From Phycisphaerales bacterium (GTDB lineage: Bacteria > Planctomycetota > Phycisphaerae > UBA1845 > UTPLA1): a stretch of DNA of 64,000 nucleotides. Under the pieces are notes generated by a model. That model was not told where the DNA came from and ran no database searches. It saw nothing but the letters and a program-made list of their open reading frames with translations. Shown here piece by piece: positions 29,671 to 40,132 of this stretch. The position numbers and the translations under genes are program-made. Position 1 is the first letter of the stretch. Each line of letters starts with the position of its first letter. The stretch is taken from positions 223,903-287,902 of the forward strand of contig JAKSDK010000778.1 of the NCBI GenBank assembly GCA_022360095.1, given 5' to 3'.

Positions 29671-30328
29671 GATGCTTCACAGCGATAGATGCGACAAAAC
29701 CGGCACCTGATTCACGCCTTGGAGCTGAAAAAGTGGAAGACGACCCAAGCTGCTCTCGAAGCCGATCGTGGGCTCTGGCCCGAAGCATGTGAACGGCTCC
29801 GGCCGACTTGCTCAAGGCATCCGCCACTTCTTTGATTGAGCGACCTTCTAGGTCGTACATTCGGATCACCCGAGCATAGCGATCCGGAAGGGCGCCGATA
29901 CACGTTTCCAGGAGGCGGCAGGCCTCTTTTCGTCCAACCTGTCGGCTGGGTGTCGCTGAGTCCGTGCCGAGCAGATTGTAGAGACCCACGAGGGAGTCCT
30001 CGTACCGTCCCGGCTTTATGCGGTCTTTGGGTTGTGGTTGCTTCTGCCGTTCCAGTCCACGGATCGCGTCCCGGAGGTTGTTCTGGGCGATTTGCCGCAG
30101 CCAGGCTTGAAACGCCTGAACGCGCGTCGGGTCGAACGTGCTGATCCTCAGAAAGGCCTCCAGGTAGGTGACCTGCATGACGTCGGAAGGGTCCAGTACG
30201 GTTTGCCAGGCTTTGCCGATTTGCAGGCCGGCCTGAACGGCGGGGCCGTGACGGCCGAGCATGGTGCTTAGGGCGTCGCTGTCGCCCTTGACGGCACGCT
30301 TGATAATGTCTTCGTCCGATTCGGCCAT
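29663..30328 (-). CDS. ECF-like sigma factor linked to Ser/Thr kinase
   Basis: ATG 30328 is preferred (221 aa) over GTG 30343, with GGGAG eight bases upstream. Region 2 includes LDPSDVMQVTYLEAFLRIST and FQAWLRQIAQNNLRDAIRGL; region 4 includes LPDRYARVIRMYDLEGRSIK and ALSKSAGAVHMLRARAHDRL. This type of sigma factor, encoded directly before and overlapping a TPR-bearing Ser/Thr kinase, is a known planctomycete arrangement in which the kinase is thought to replace an anti-sigma factor. The phosphorylation link is inferred from context only. Confidence 0.9.
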   Translation of the reverse strand: MAESDEDIIKRAVKGDSDALSTMLGRHGPAVQAGLQIGKAWQTVLDPSDVMQVTYLEAFLRISTFDPTRVQAFQAWLRQIAQNNLRDAIRGLERQKQPQPKDRIKPGRYEDSLVGLYNLLGTDSATPSRQVGRKEACRLLETCIGALPDRYARVIRMYDLEGRSIKEVADALSKSAGAVHMLRARAHDRLREQLGSSSTFSAPRRESGAGFVASIAVKHHD

Positions 30329-30490
30329 TCGTCCAGCTCCCACACCGGCCTGATCTTCTGATTATAACCCAACTATTTCTTGAAAAAACGCGTAAATTTG
30401 TCCTGATCCGATGATCGGACGACCTTATCGAGCCGGAACAAAACTTCAGTTTTGAGAATTCCGATTATTCCCGCGTCGGGACTGCGCAAA

Positions 30491-31792
30491 ATGACGAATA
30501 AGCAGCAAATAATCATCGCTGACGCCTCAGCCACGGCCAGAAAACTGTTGCGTGCGGAATTCGATCCGGAACGGTTCGAAGTGACTGAAGTCGATAATGG
30601 AAAGGAAGCGATCCGCATTGCGAGAGAGCTGAACCCTGCCATCGTCACGCTCAGCATGGTACTTCCCGGGTGCGATGGAATCGAAGCCTGCAAGGCCATC
30701 ACGTCCCAAAACCGATCAGCCAAAACAACGGTTGTGATGAACACGTCCAGCAACTCTCGCGAAGATCGAATGCGAGCATTTGAAGCAGGAGCGGTCCGTT
30801 TTCTGTCCAAGGGATTCAAAAAAGGCGAAATGGGCCGATATGCGAATGAGATCATTCGCACACGTCGTCGTCTTGCAGGCTCCCGTTTTCTCGTCGTGGA
30901 TGACAATGCCTTTATTCGCGTATCGATCGCTCGGTTGCTTGAGTCGGAAGGCGCAACGGTCCATCTGGCAAAGGACGGGCTTGATGGCCTATCTTTGCTC
31001 GACAGGCACGAAGTCGACGTCATTCTGACGGACTACGACATGCCCATTATGGACGGGATCTCCTTTGTGAAATCGCTTCGCAAACAGCGAGATCATGAAG
31101 CGACGCCCGTGCTGTTTATTTCGGGGAGTGGTATTCGAGATCTGACGGTTCGTGCTCTCGACGCGGGCGCGAACGATTTTATCCACAAACCGTTCGAGGC
31201 CACGGAACTGCTGGCAAGAATGAGGTCCTTCGCGCGCATTGCGCAATTGACGCAAGCCTTGAAGAACGAAGCGAGAACGGATGAACTCACCGGTTTGTTG
31301 GTGCGTCGGGAGATACTCGCTCGCCTGGACGAATTGTGCGCACTTTCCGATCGTTACGAGACACCGCTTTCCTGTATCATGTTGGACATCGATCATTTCA
31401 AATCGGTCAACGATGACTATTCTCACGCCGCGGGCGATGCCGTTCTCAAAAGCGTCGCCGGGACTATTCTAGATTCTTTGCGAAAGACGGATTATGTCGG
31501 ACGGCTTGGCGGCGAAGAGTTTGTCGTACTCTGTCCGAACACCCCACTCAGCAACGCCGTGGTCTGTGCTGAGAAGCTGCGCCAGGTCGTTGAAAAAAAA
31601 GTGACCAGGTTCGAGTCGCACGAGCTTGCCGTGACGATCAGTCTCGGCGTCGCGACCTACGGAGGCGCGACAACATGTCCGAATGATCTTCTAAATGCAG
31701 CGGACATCCCTCTTTACAACGCCAAACGGTCCGGCCGGAATCGTGTTTGTGCGTTTTCTCCTGAACCGGTCTTGGCCGGTTCAGTCGCATGA
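30491..31792 (+). CDS. PleD-like diguanylate cyclase with two receiver domains
   Basis: ATG 30491 (433 aa) is chosen because the first receiver begins right after it; a TTG at 30452 is in frame but adds a non-domain leader. Receiver 1 (about 5-120) has Ser55 where the phosphoacceptor Asp should be (VTLSMVLPGCDG). Receiver 2 (about 130-250) is intact with D181 (LTDYDMPIMDG) and Lys in FIHKPF. The GGDEF domain (about 262-425) has the active-site GGEEF (near 340) and LDIDHFKSVND, so it should make cyclic-di-GMP from GTP. A clear RxxD inhibitory site was not established. The architecture matches PleD, where the degenerate receiver helps dimerisation. It is monocistronic. Confidence 0.92.
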   Translation: MTNKQQIIIADASATARKLLRAEFDPERFEVTEVDNGKEAIRIARELNPAIVTLSMVLPGCDGIEACKAITSQNRSAKTTVVMNTSSNSREDRMRAFEAGAVRFLSKGFKKGEMGRYANEIIRTRRRLAGSRFLVVDDNAFIRVSIARLLESEGATVHLAKDGLDGLSLLDRHEVDVILTDYDMPIMDGISFVKSLRKQRDHEATPVLFISGSGIRDLTVRALDAGANDFIHKPFEATELLARMRSFARIAQLTQALKNEARTDELTGLLVRREILARLDELCALSDRYETPLSCIMLDIDHFKSVNDDYSHAAGDAVLKSVAGTILDSLRKTDYVGRLGGEEFVVLCPNTPLSNAVVCAEKLRQVVEKKVTRFESHELAVTISLGVATYGGATTCPNDLLNAADIPLYNAKRSGRNRVCAFSPEPVLAGSVA

Positions 31793-31924
31793 TTGTTTGC
31801 ACAAAAGCGTGAATCCTTCAAGCCGATGTCGCACAAAGGAAAGGACACCCGGTGCCGGGACCGCCGTCACGGGGAACGGGAGACAACAAGGAAAGAAAGC
31901 GATCAGCCCAAAGGAGGAATCGCC

Positions 31925-32203
31925 ATGAGCAAGTCACGAATGCTGAATTCTGTCGTTGACGTCGCGACGCTCGTCGGAGTCACTCTTCTGGCTTTGACGA
32001 TTCTTGGCGGTTGTCGTGCCAATGCGTCTTCATGGCGTGGTTGGGTTTCGTTGTCACGAACCGGCGTGGTTTCCACGACGCATACCAGCCAGCGGGCGAC
32101 TCGCGTCATCGCGAACGACGACAAGCCCAAAATCGACGAAATCGGTGGACACCGTGGTATGGAAAATCCAGGCCACGTGACCGAAAGCGGCCGTGCATTG
32201 TAA
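31925..32203 (+). CDS. Small lipoprotein of unknown function
   Basis: 92 aa from ATG 31925, preceded by a very strong ribosome site AAGGAGG (31911-31917). The frame is open further upstream to 31793 but without such a site. The N-terminal hydrophobic helix (VDVATLVGVTLLALTILGGC) ends in a perfect lipobox LGGC, so the mature protein is about 60 residues, polar, with GHRGMENPGHVTESGRAL at the end. It ends 15 bp before the convergent end of atpD, which leaves no room for atpC there. No family was recognised. Confidence 0.75.
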   Translation: MSKSRMLNSVVDVATLVGVTLLALTILGGCRANASSWRGWVSLSRTGVVSTTHTSQRATRVIANDDKPKIDEIGGHRGMENPGHVTESGRAL

Positions 32204-32218
32204 GGGGGGCCGGCCTGG

Positions 32219-33748
<1,530 letters not shown>

Positions 33749-33781
33749 TCAACTTTGATCGTGATTCCCAACTTATCAAGT

Positions 33782-34072
33782 TCATTTTACTTTCGTTTGT
33801 CTTGTTTTCTTCAGGATGCTTATTAGTTCCTCTGACTCCTGGATAATGTTCTCTAGCCGGTTTGCCCGTGCGATTCCTGACTCTCGCATGAGCCGAAGCC
33901 AATAGGACGTTTCCCGTGCCTCCGAGAGAGCGATGTTCATTCTTCTTGCAAACTCCGCTCGCGACTGAGCGCCCTGGGCTTCCTCGATGTTTGCTCCGAT
34001 ACTCGTGCCGCATCTCGAAAGTTGACGAGTAATCACTTGCCCCGTGACATCTTTTGGTAGCGATCGAACCAT
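33782..34072 (-). CDS. Four-helix-bundle (23S rRNA intervening-sequence type) protein, N-terminus lacking a standard start
   Basis: From the first ATG (34072) the frame gives 96 aa with the family signature: LPKDVTGQVITRQLSRCGTS, GANIEEAQGAQSRAEFARRM, ARETSYWLRLMRES and ISILKK. Yet the conserved first helix of this family lies upstream in the same frame: RDIEQRTFRFAVRILK is encoded at about 34072-34120, and the frame is open back to a TAG at 34204-34202. No ATG, GTG or TTG occurs there. A GGGAGG about eight bases before an ATT codon at 34171 could permit AUU initiation. Otherwise the gene has lost its start. Members are found in rRNA intervening sequences and as free genes; the function is unknown, probably RNA or protein binding. 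Confidence 0.75.
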   Translation of the reverse strand: MVRSLPKDVTGQVITRQLSRCGTSIGANIEEAQGAQSRAEFARRMNIALSEARETSYWLRLMRESGIARANRLENIIQESEELISILKKTRQTKVK

Positions 34073-34206
34073 TTTTAAGATTCTTACCGCGAATCGAAAA
34101 GTGCGTTGCTCGATGTCACGTGTTTCCTTTCGTTCCTCTCGCTTGGCCGGACTCCTCGCGAAACTTGCAATCTCAACAACCTCCCGAATATCGTTCCTTT
34201 TCTAAA

Positions 34207-34229
34207 TTCTCAATTCTACCTTTTCAATT
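34207..34229 (-). repeat. Right arm of 23-bp inverted repeat
   Basis: Reverse complement of 33703-33725 with two mismatches. It begins directly at the end of atpG, sharing two bases of its stop codon, so if the block was inserted it landed at the atpG stop without disturbing the protein end. Confidence 0.75.
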
Positions 34230-35136
34230 AGGCCAGCGCTTCCGCGCCGCCGACGATATCCAGAAGCTCCATGGTAATTTGTGTCTGTCTTGCCCGATTG
34301 TATTGTCGAGTCAATGTCTTGATCATTTCGCCCGCGGCGTCGGTGGCTGCCTTCATCGCCACCATTCGTGCCACCTGTTCACTTACTGCGGCATCCGTGA
34401 AACACTGATAAAGCCGAACCTTCACCGTCTGAGGCAACAGCCGCTTCAGCAGTTGCGCGGGTTCGGGGGAAAAGTCGTACTCCGCCGTCGTGCCGGCTTT
34501 GTCGCTTTTTAGGGGGTCCGTTTTCTGCGCCTGGTTGCCTTCAGATTCTGATTCTTCTTTTTCCAGCGGCAATAGGTGCATCACCTCCGGCGTCTGTTTG
34601 CCCGTCGAAATGAATTTCATGTAGGCAACGTAGACATTGGCGATCTCGCCCGCTTCATAACGCTGCATATACTCCGTCGCGATCGGTTCCACCTGCTCGA
34701 AGCGAGGACGATCATCGATGTCGGTGATTCCTCGTTCGATCGGGCGGCGGAGAAACTTGAAGTAGGCGATTCCCTTTTTCCCCACGACGTGTATTTCGCT
34801 GTTTCGCTCGCTATGCGTATTCAGGTGTCCCATCGCCGTTCGCAGAAGGTTGGCGTTGTATCCGCCGCAGAGACCGCGGGAAGACGTGAGAACCAGCACG
34901 ATGTCCTTGTCGGCGTCCGGGTTTTTTCGCATCAGCGGATGGTCGACCTGACCTTCCGACGCTTGCGACAATTCTTCCACAAGCTGCGTGATTTTCTGTG
35001 TGTAGGGTTTCGTGGCCGTGGCACGGTTGTACGCCTGCTGGAACCGTGCCGTCGCGATCAACTGCATGGTCTTGGTGATCTTGCGAATATTGGTCACCGC
35101 CTTGCGGCGTTTGACGATTTGTCGTGCGTTGGCCAT
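34228..35136 (-). CDS. atpG: ATP synthase F1 subunit gamma
   Basis: 302 aa. The rotor shaft of F1. The N-terminal helix reads ANARQIVKRRKAVTNIRKIT and KTMQLIATARFQQAYNRATA; the C-terminal helix is EQVARMVAMKAATDAAGEMI with TLTRQYNRARQTQITMELLD, both well conserved. SSRGLCGGYNANLLR is the family landmark in the Rossmann-like domain. A polar insertion with Gln/Lys/Asp (about 205-225) lengthens the middle part. The ATG at 35136 lies 28 bp after the end of atpA. The 3' end abuts the inverted-repeat block. Confidence 0.96.
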   Translation of the reverse strand: MANARQIVKRRKAVTNIRKITKTMQLIATARFQQAYNRATATKPYTQKITQLVEELSQASEGQVDHPLMRKNPDADKDIVLVLTSSRGLCGGYNANLLRTAMGHLNTHSERNSEIHVVGKKGIAYFKFLRRPIERGITDIDDRPRFEQVEPIATEYMQRYEAGEIANVYVAYMKFISTGKQTPEVMHLLPLEKEESESEGNQAQKTDPLKSDKAGTTAEYDFSPEPAQLLKRLLPQTVKVRLYQCFTDAAVSEQVARMVAMKAATDAAGEMIKTLTRQYNRARQTQITMELLDIVGGAEALA

Positions 35137-35164
35137 AAGGAACCCTGGTTAAATAGAAAGCTCG

Positions 35165-36811
35165 TTACTGCTTGAATCGGGTCTTGAAGTTCTTGATGAT
35201 TTCCGTAATCTTGCCTTCCAGCGCCTCGTCCATTTCCTTCTTTTCAGCCAGTTCATCACGGACCTCAGGGAACTCGTCTCGGAAGTGCTTCAGAAGCTGT
35301 TCCTCGAATTCCGCCACCTGCGACAGCGGCAGATCGTCAAGATAACCCTTCGCACCGGCATAAATGCTCAGCACCTGGTCGATGACGTGGTACGGCTTGT
35401 ATTGGCCCTGTTTGAGAAGCTCGACCATGCGTGCACCGCGATCCAATTGTCGCTGACTGGCTGCGTCGAGATCGGTGCCGAGTTGGGCAAACGCCTCCAG
35501 CTCTCGATAGGCCGCGAGATCGAGTCGTAATGAACCGGCGATCTTTTTCATCGCCTTGATTTGGGCATTTCCGCCGACACGGCTCACGCTGATTCCGACG
35601 TTGATCGCGGGCCGGACGCCGGCGAAAAACAGATCCGGCTCCAGATAGATCTGGCCGTCCGTAATCGAAATCACGTTCGTCGGAATGTACGCCGAAACCT
35701 CGCCCTCCAGCGTCTCAATCACGGGCAAAGCCGTCAGCGATCCGCCGGACGTGGGGTCTTTCACCACCTCGTGGCCGCCGTGTTGTTTCACGTCTTCCGC
35801 CGCTTCATGCTTCCCCGGGACACCCACGTAGGTTTTCCCGTTGGCCCCGCCTTCTTTGTAGGGCTGGCCGGCGGGCACGACGGCATAGCGTTCCGCCAGT
35901 TTGGCCGATCGCTCCAGAAGTCGGCTGTGCAGATAGAACACGTCGCCAGGGTACGCCTCTCGCCCCGGTGGACGGCGAAGCAACAAGGAGAGTTGCCGGT
36001 ACGCCTGGGCCTGTTTGGACAGGTCATCGTAAATGCACAGCGTGGCCTTGCCCTGCGTGTACATGAAGAACTCGGCCATCGCGCAACCCGAGTAGGGCGC
36101 GATGTATTGCAACGGGGCCGAATCGCTGCTGGCCGCCGACACGACGATGGTGTAGTCCATCGCGTTGTGTTCTCTGAGCGTTTCCACGACGCCGGCAACA
36201 GTTGATTCCTTCAGGCCGATCGCGACGTAAACACAGATCACGTCGGTCCCGCGTTGGTTGATAATGGTGTCGATGGCGACGGCCGTTTTTCCTGTTTTCC
36301 GGTCGCCGATGATCAACTCACGCTGACCACGGCCGATCGGGATCATGCTGTCGATGGCCTTGATTCCGGTTTGCAACGGCTCGGTGACGGGTTGCCGGGC
36401 GGCAATTCCGGGGGCCGTATACTCCAGAGGCCAACGTTGCTCGCCCACGATCGCGCCTTTGGCGTCGAGCGGCCGGCCCAGCGGGTCCACCACGCGTCCA
36501 ACCATCGCCTGGCCGACGGGAACGCTCAGGAGGTTCCCCGTCGCTTTGACGGTGTCGCCTTCCTTGACGCCAAGGTAATCACCGAGCACGACGGCGCCGA
36601 CCGAGTTCTCTTCCAGGTTCATCACCTGGCCGATCGCACCGTTTTCAAATTCGATCATCTCACCGGCCTTTACGTCGCCCAGACCGTAGATCTGCGTCAC
36701 ACCGTCGCCGACGGCAATGACCCGGCCCACTTCGGACGCTTCAAGCTGTTCCTGGTATTGAGCGATTTCCTGTTTGATGACCGACGTAATTTCGTCTACC
36801 TGAATTCTCAT
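35165..36811 (-). CDS. atpA: ATP synthase F1 subunit alpha, with an extra approximately 45-residue loop
   Basis: 548 aa, longer than the usual 500-515. Non-catalytic nucleotide-binding subunit: P-loop [25 protein letters not shown], and [20 protein letters not shown] with the arginine finger region [14 protein letters not shown]. Between [13 protein letters not shown] and [20 protein letters not shown] (about residues 305-352) lies an extra segment, rich in Gly/His/Lys (e.g. [20 protein letters not shown]), absent from E. coli-type alpha. Start [16 protein letters not shown] at ATG 36811. It is in the operon between atpH and atpG. Confidence 0.97.
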   Translation of the reverse strand: MRIQVDEITSVIKQEIAQYQEQLEASEVGRVIAVGDGVTQIYGLGDVKAGEMIEFENGAIGQVMNLEENSVGAVVLGDYLGVKEGDTVKATGNLLSVPVGQAMVGRVVDPLGRPLDAKGAIVGEQRWPLEYTAPGIAARQPVTEPLQTGIKAIDSMIPIGRGQRELIIGDRKTGKTAVAIDTIINQRGTDVICVYVAIGLKESTVAGVVETLREHNAMDYTIVVSAASSDSAPLQYIAPYSGCAMAEFFMYTQGKATLCIYDDLSKQAQAYRQLSLLLRRPPGREAYPGDVFYLHSRLLERSAKLAERYAVVPAGQPYKEGGANGKTYVGVPGKHEAAEDVKQHGGHEVVKDPTSGGSLTALPVIETLEGEVSAYIPTNVISITDGQIYLEPDLFFAGVRPAINVGISVSRVGGNAQIKAMKKIAGSLRLDLAAYRELEAFAQLGTDLDAASQRQLDRGARMVELLKQGQYKPYHVIDQVLSIYAGAKGYLDDLPLSQVAEFEEQLLKHFRDEFPEVRDELAEKKEMDEALEGKITEIIKNFKTRFKQ

Positions 36812-36873
36812 CTCTTCGTTCCTGTTTCAAAGAACTTCCATCCGACGGATTGCGGGATGGACATTCGATTTTC

Positions 36874-37482
36874 TCATGAGGCTTCCGTCACAAATCGGTC
36901 CATGCCGCTCCTAAGATGGTCCTCCGTGGAGGCCAGCAGTCCGGAGCGCAAGTCTCGCAGCCGGCGACGTAGCGTCATGTCATACAGGCGATCCCCTACC
37001 TGAATCTTCAAGCTTCCCAGCACCTCAGGATCAACCTTTTCCACCAGGATCGCGTCCTGTCCCGTCAGTCGTTTGACCTCATCGCGAATTTTCTCTCGTT
37101 GCGGGTCTTCCAGGGGCGAAGCCGTCGTCACGAAAACTTCTTCACGCCCAATCTGTGCATCAAGCTTGTGGCGAAAGGCATCGCAGACCAGCGGCAGAAT
37201 CATGGACCGTCGTTTCTCATTCAGCACGAGCATCAGGTTCAAAACCAACGGACTCACCCGACCTGAACCAAACGCCCTCTTCAGGCTTTCTCGTCGGGCG
37301 TCATCGTCAATCGCCGCGGAACTCATCATGCCAGAGAAGGCCGGTTCCTGGTCCCACAGCGCGCGCAGGCCGCTCAACTCCTGAGCGATCTCCTCGGCCT
37401 GCTTCGCTTCATTCGCAAGTTCGAGCAGACTCTCGGCATACACCGAGGCCGCCGACTGGGCAATGTCAAACTCCGATGCCAT
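36874..37482 (-). CDS. atpH: ATP synthase F1 subunit delta
   Basis: 202 aa. Stator component linking F1 to the b stalk. The N-terminal part reads AQSAASVYAESLLELANEAK and the C-terminal part TGQDAILVEKVDPEVLGSLK followed by QVGDRLYDMTLRRRLRDLRS, the conserved OSCP/delta signature. It sits between atpF and atpA with 59- and 62-bp gaps, the standard order. ATG 37482 is preceded by AGGGAAAGAGG-like purines that include a GAGG. Confidence 0.93.
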   Translation of the reverse strand: MASEFDIAQSAASVYAESLLELANEAKQAEEIAQELSGLRALWDQEPAFSGMMSSAAIDDDARRESLKRAFGSGRVSPLVLNLMLVLNEKRRSMILPLVCDAFRHKLDAQIGREEVFVTTASPLEDPQREKIRDEVKRLTGQDAILVEKVDPEVLGSLKIQVGDRLYDMTLRRRLRDLRSGLLASTEDHLRSGMDRFVTEAS

Positions 37483-37541
37483 CGATACCTCTTTCCCTCC
37501 TGATCCAGAGGAGATGTAGGGAGGGCTTTTCGTTGCATCCC

Positions 37542-38153
37542 TCAGGCATTCAGCCGCTCCAACTCGGACAATGACTCATCCAGCAACGCCTGATGATCCG
37601 CCGTATTGATTTCCCGTCGAATCATCTTGCCCGCGACGCTGGTCGCTAGCATGATCGTCTGGTCGTGCAACCGCTTCACCGCATCGTCTCGGGCGATTTC
37701 AATCTCTTTTTTCGCCCTGGCGACCATCGCGTCTGCTTCCGATCGCGCCTCCGCGTGAACCCGCTTCCGCACTTCTTCAGCGTCTCGCCGGCCTTCTTCG
37801 ACGATGGCCGTGGCCTCCTCACGGGCTTGATCGAGCTTCAGGGTGTACTCTTTCATCCGAGCTTCCGCTTCTTCACGATCTTTCTTGGCTTGCGCCAGCG
37901 AGTCTCGCGTGAACGCCTCACGCTCGTTCAAACCCTTGAGGATCGGCTTCCAGGCAGCGATTCGCAGAATGATCAGCAAGATGACGAAAACGATGATCGA
38001 CCACAAAGCGGCGCCAAAGTCCCAGTGCAGCAAGGTCGGCTTATCGGCGCCATGGGCACCGCTTTCGTCACCGCCGCCCGCCAGAACCACGGGTGCCAGA
38101 ATCAATACGACCATGATCAGGGTCGCTGCAGCAATAAAAAACTTTTTCGTCAT
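37542..38153 (-). CDS. atpF: ATP synthase F0 subunit b
   Basis: ATG 38153 gives 203 aa; the frame extends to 38219 but overlaps atpE. The N-terminus MTKKFFIAAATLIMVVLILA looks like a cleavable signal or extra helix. The true membrane anchor follows at about 48-68 (FGAALWSIIVFVILLIILRI). Next comes a long charged coiled coil (about 75-190; EEAEARMKEYTLKLDQAREE), the peripheral stalk, and a delta-binding end (SVAGKMIRREINTADHQALL). An N-terminal extension of this kind is also seen in some other planctomycete-like b subunits from memory; this was not checked. Confidence 0.93.
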   Translation of the reverse strand: MTKKFFIAAATLIMVVLILAPVVLAGGGDESGAHGADKPTLLHWDFGAALWSIIVFVILLIILRIAAWKPILKGLNEREAFTRDSLAQAKKDREEAEARMKEYTLKLDQAREEATAIVEEGRRDAEEVRKRVHAEARSEADAMVARAKKEIEIARDDAVKRLHDQTIMLATSVAGKMIRREINTADHQALLDESLSELERLNA

Positions 38154-38191
38154 GGCCTCTCTCGTAATCAGAAAGTTTCGATTCTGGAGTC

Positions 38192-38452
38192 TTAGATTTT
38201 GCCGGCGGCCGTATTGCAAATGACCAGCGCGAAGAACGTGAACCCTTCGATCAGCGCGGCCGCAATAATCAAGGAGGTAAAGATACGTCCGCCGGCCTCC
38301 GGCTGCCGGGCCATGCCGCCGACGGCTTCACCGGCGAGGTGGCCGATGCCCTTGGCTGCACCAATCGTCACGAGGCCCGCGCCGAGACCTGCTCCGAGTG
38401 CGATCAGCCCTTTGTCCCCCATCAATGTCGTTTGTGCAAGCAATTCACCCAT
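38192..38452 (-). CDS. atpE: ATP synthase F0 subunit c
   Basis: ATG 38452 (86 aa) has AGGAG eight bases upstream; the frame is open further but not supported. Hairpin of two helices: GLIALGAGLGAGLVTIGAAK with glycine zipper, polar loop ARQPEA, and SLIIAAALIEGFTFFALVIC with the ion-carrying E69. The Na+-specific glutamine of helix 1 and the E-S/T pair are absent, so a proton ring is more likely. The order atpB-E-F is standard. Confidence 0.95.
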   Translation of the reverse strand: MGELLAQTTLMGDKGLIALGAGLGAGLVTIGAAKGIGHLAGEAVGGMARQPEAGGRIFTSLIIAAALIEGFTFFALVICNTAAGKI

Positions 38453-38616
38453 GATCGATTCTCCTATGGGGCGGCGATCACGCCGCAAATGATGATGTTT
38501 TTGCCGGTTCTTCAAAGTAATGGCCAGGGCGCCCGGCTACCCCAACCGCGTTTATTTGCGACCGCCGTTTCGATTTCGGCCGAACGGCGCTTTGCATGCT
38601 GCTTTCAATCAAGCTC
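38453..38616. other. Spacer between atpB and atpE
   Basis: 164 bp, the longest ordinary gap in the operon, holding the atpE ribosome site at its 3' end. No gene or clear hairpin was seen. Confidence 0.4.
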
Positions 38617-39693
38617 CTAGTGTTCCGGCGACACCGACGCGCCGATGAACAGGGTGGTTAAAAACGTGAAGATATACGCCTGCAAGCAGGCGACGAACAG
38701 CTCCAGGCAACTCAATGCGGCACAGCCCAAGGCGACGGGGATTCCGCCGCCGATTTGCATGGCCATGCCCTTTAGGGCAACGATCAGCGCGAGGATCGAA
38801 GCCAGCACGACGTGCCCCGCAACCATATTGGCAAAAAGACGGATGGCGAGCGCAAAAGGCTTGATGACCGCGCCGATCATTTCAAGAACCAGAAGAAATG
38901 CCCACATCACGACATCAGCGATCCACAGGAGAATCGAACCGATGCTTTCAGTCTTCTCGGGAGCAAAGACATGTGGAGCAAAGTTCCATGCGTAAAGGAA
39001 AGGCGCAGCCACAGCCGCCGCCGCGGGTGATTTCCCCTGATGGGACGATCCGTGACCCAGCGCCGAACCGTGGGAATGGTTTTCGCCGTGGTCTTCGTCG
39101 CCCTCGTGGTGATGATGGCCGTAGGTGCCTGCCACAAGGTCTTCATAGACCTGCCGGGCCCCCGAAAAATGAATCATGAAAAAAGCGCAAATCGCCAGGC
39201 CGGCGGTAATCATGATATTGCCTGTCGCGGTGCCGCCAATGTGCTTAAGGCCGCCTCCCGAGAGGATTTGGATAATCGCATCGAGTGGAATCATGCCCAA
39301 GAGATTGCAGATCAGGATGTAGAAAAACAGCGTCCACAGAAAAGGCATGAACCGATCCGTCTTATCACCGAGGACCGGTCTGACGACGTTTTCTCGAATG
39401 AAGATCAAGGCACAATCCATGGCAAACGTGAACCCGCTGGGAACGGTGGGTTCCGCTCTGCCCGCGGACAAGGCCGCATAGCGCCGCCCCAACCAGGGGA
39501 ACATCAGGAGCATGATGACCGCGGCGATCATCGTCATCAAAATATGATTCGTGAAATAGGAGTCGTGCGGCTCGATGTGGAAGAGGTTGAGCGGCGCTTT
39601 GAAATCCACGGGCCAATGAAATAACTTTTCGCCAAATCGATGCGGCAGAACATGGTCCAGTGGATCGGATCCCGCGAGGATGAGCGGCTTCAC
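38617..39693 (-). CDS. atpB: ATP synthase F0 subunit a, with a His-rich loop
   Basis: 358 aa, longer than the usual 240-290. It starts at GTG 39693, overlapping the previous stop as GTGA, with AAGGAAGGGG upstream. The membrane core has the conserved arginine helix (IKPFALAIRLFANMVAGHVV) and the last helix (LFVACLQAYIFTFLTTLFIG). An insertion at about residues 190-220 (YGHHHHEGDEDHGENHSHG and onward) is rich in His and acidic residues and lies in a loop between helices. It forms half of the proton path with the c ring. Confidence 0.96.
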   Translation of the reverse strand: MKPLILAGSDPLDHVLPHRFGEKLFHWPVDFKAPLNLFHIEPHDSYFTNHILMTMIAAVIMLLMFPWLGRRYAALSAGRAEPTVPSGFTFAMDCALIFIRENVVRPVLGDKTDRFMPFLWTLFFYILICNLLGMIPLDAIIQILSGGGLKHIGGTATGNIMITAGLAICAFFMIHFSGARQVYEDLVAGTYGHHHHEGDEDHGENHSHGSALGHGSSHQGKSPAAAAVAAPFLYAWNFAPHVFAPEKTESIGSILLWIADVVMWAFLLVLEMIGAVIKPFALAIRLFANMVAGHVVLASILALIVALKGMAMQIGGGIPVALGCAALSCLELFVACLQAYIFTFLTTLFIGASVSPEH

Positions 39694-40109
39694 AAAACAG
39701 CCCCTTCCTTGTTGGTGGGTTTAACTCGGTAATACCGCCGGATCGCGGCGACCCCAAAGCCTGTTTCAATCGTCAGCAACAGCAGATAAAAGATCGTCGC
39801 CCAAAACAGGAACGAACCCAGTTGTGGTTGGGCGATGATTTGATACCCGACGCAGCCCATCATCGTCAGCAAAAGGCGAATCACGGTCCCGGCCAGGACA
39901 GCCTGCCCGATGTGCTGCGGCCACTTCGGTGCGATCAGGGCCATCGGAATCAACGCCAGCACCGCCGTACACAAACAGATGCCTGCCACGGCCAGCATGC
40001 TGCGGAGTCCCTCATCGCCCCAGCGCTCTTGCGTGGGACCATAACCAATGCTTGCGGCCAAAAGCGTGGCCACGATCAATGCAACACCACAATAGAGGAA
40101 TAGTTTCAA
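39690..40109 (-). CDS. AtpI-like four-helix membrane protein in atp operon
   Basis: The frame is open to 40217, but that would overlap the preceding gene by 85 bases; a TTG at 40109 (139 aa) avoids this and is my choice, with low certainty. Four hydrophobic segments are seen: LFLYCGVALIVATLLAASIG, AVAGICLCTAVLALIPMALI, AVLAGTVIRLLLTMMGCVGY and GSFLFWATIFYLLLLTIETG. The position before atpB matches the ATP synthase I protein, which helps assemble the c ring or carry Mg2+, but sequence likeness is weak. The stop overlaps the atpB start by four bases. Confidence 0.75.
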   Translation of the reverse strand: MKLFLYCGVALIVATLLAASIGYGPTQERWGDEGLRSMLAVAGICLCTAVLALIPMALIAPKWPQHIGQAVLAGTVIRLLLTMMGCVGYQIIAQPQLGSFLFWATIFYLLLLTIETGFGVAAIRRYYRVKPTNKEGAVL

Positions 40110-40132
40110 AGGTCTGTTACCGAAAGGCTCCG

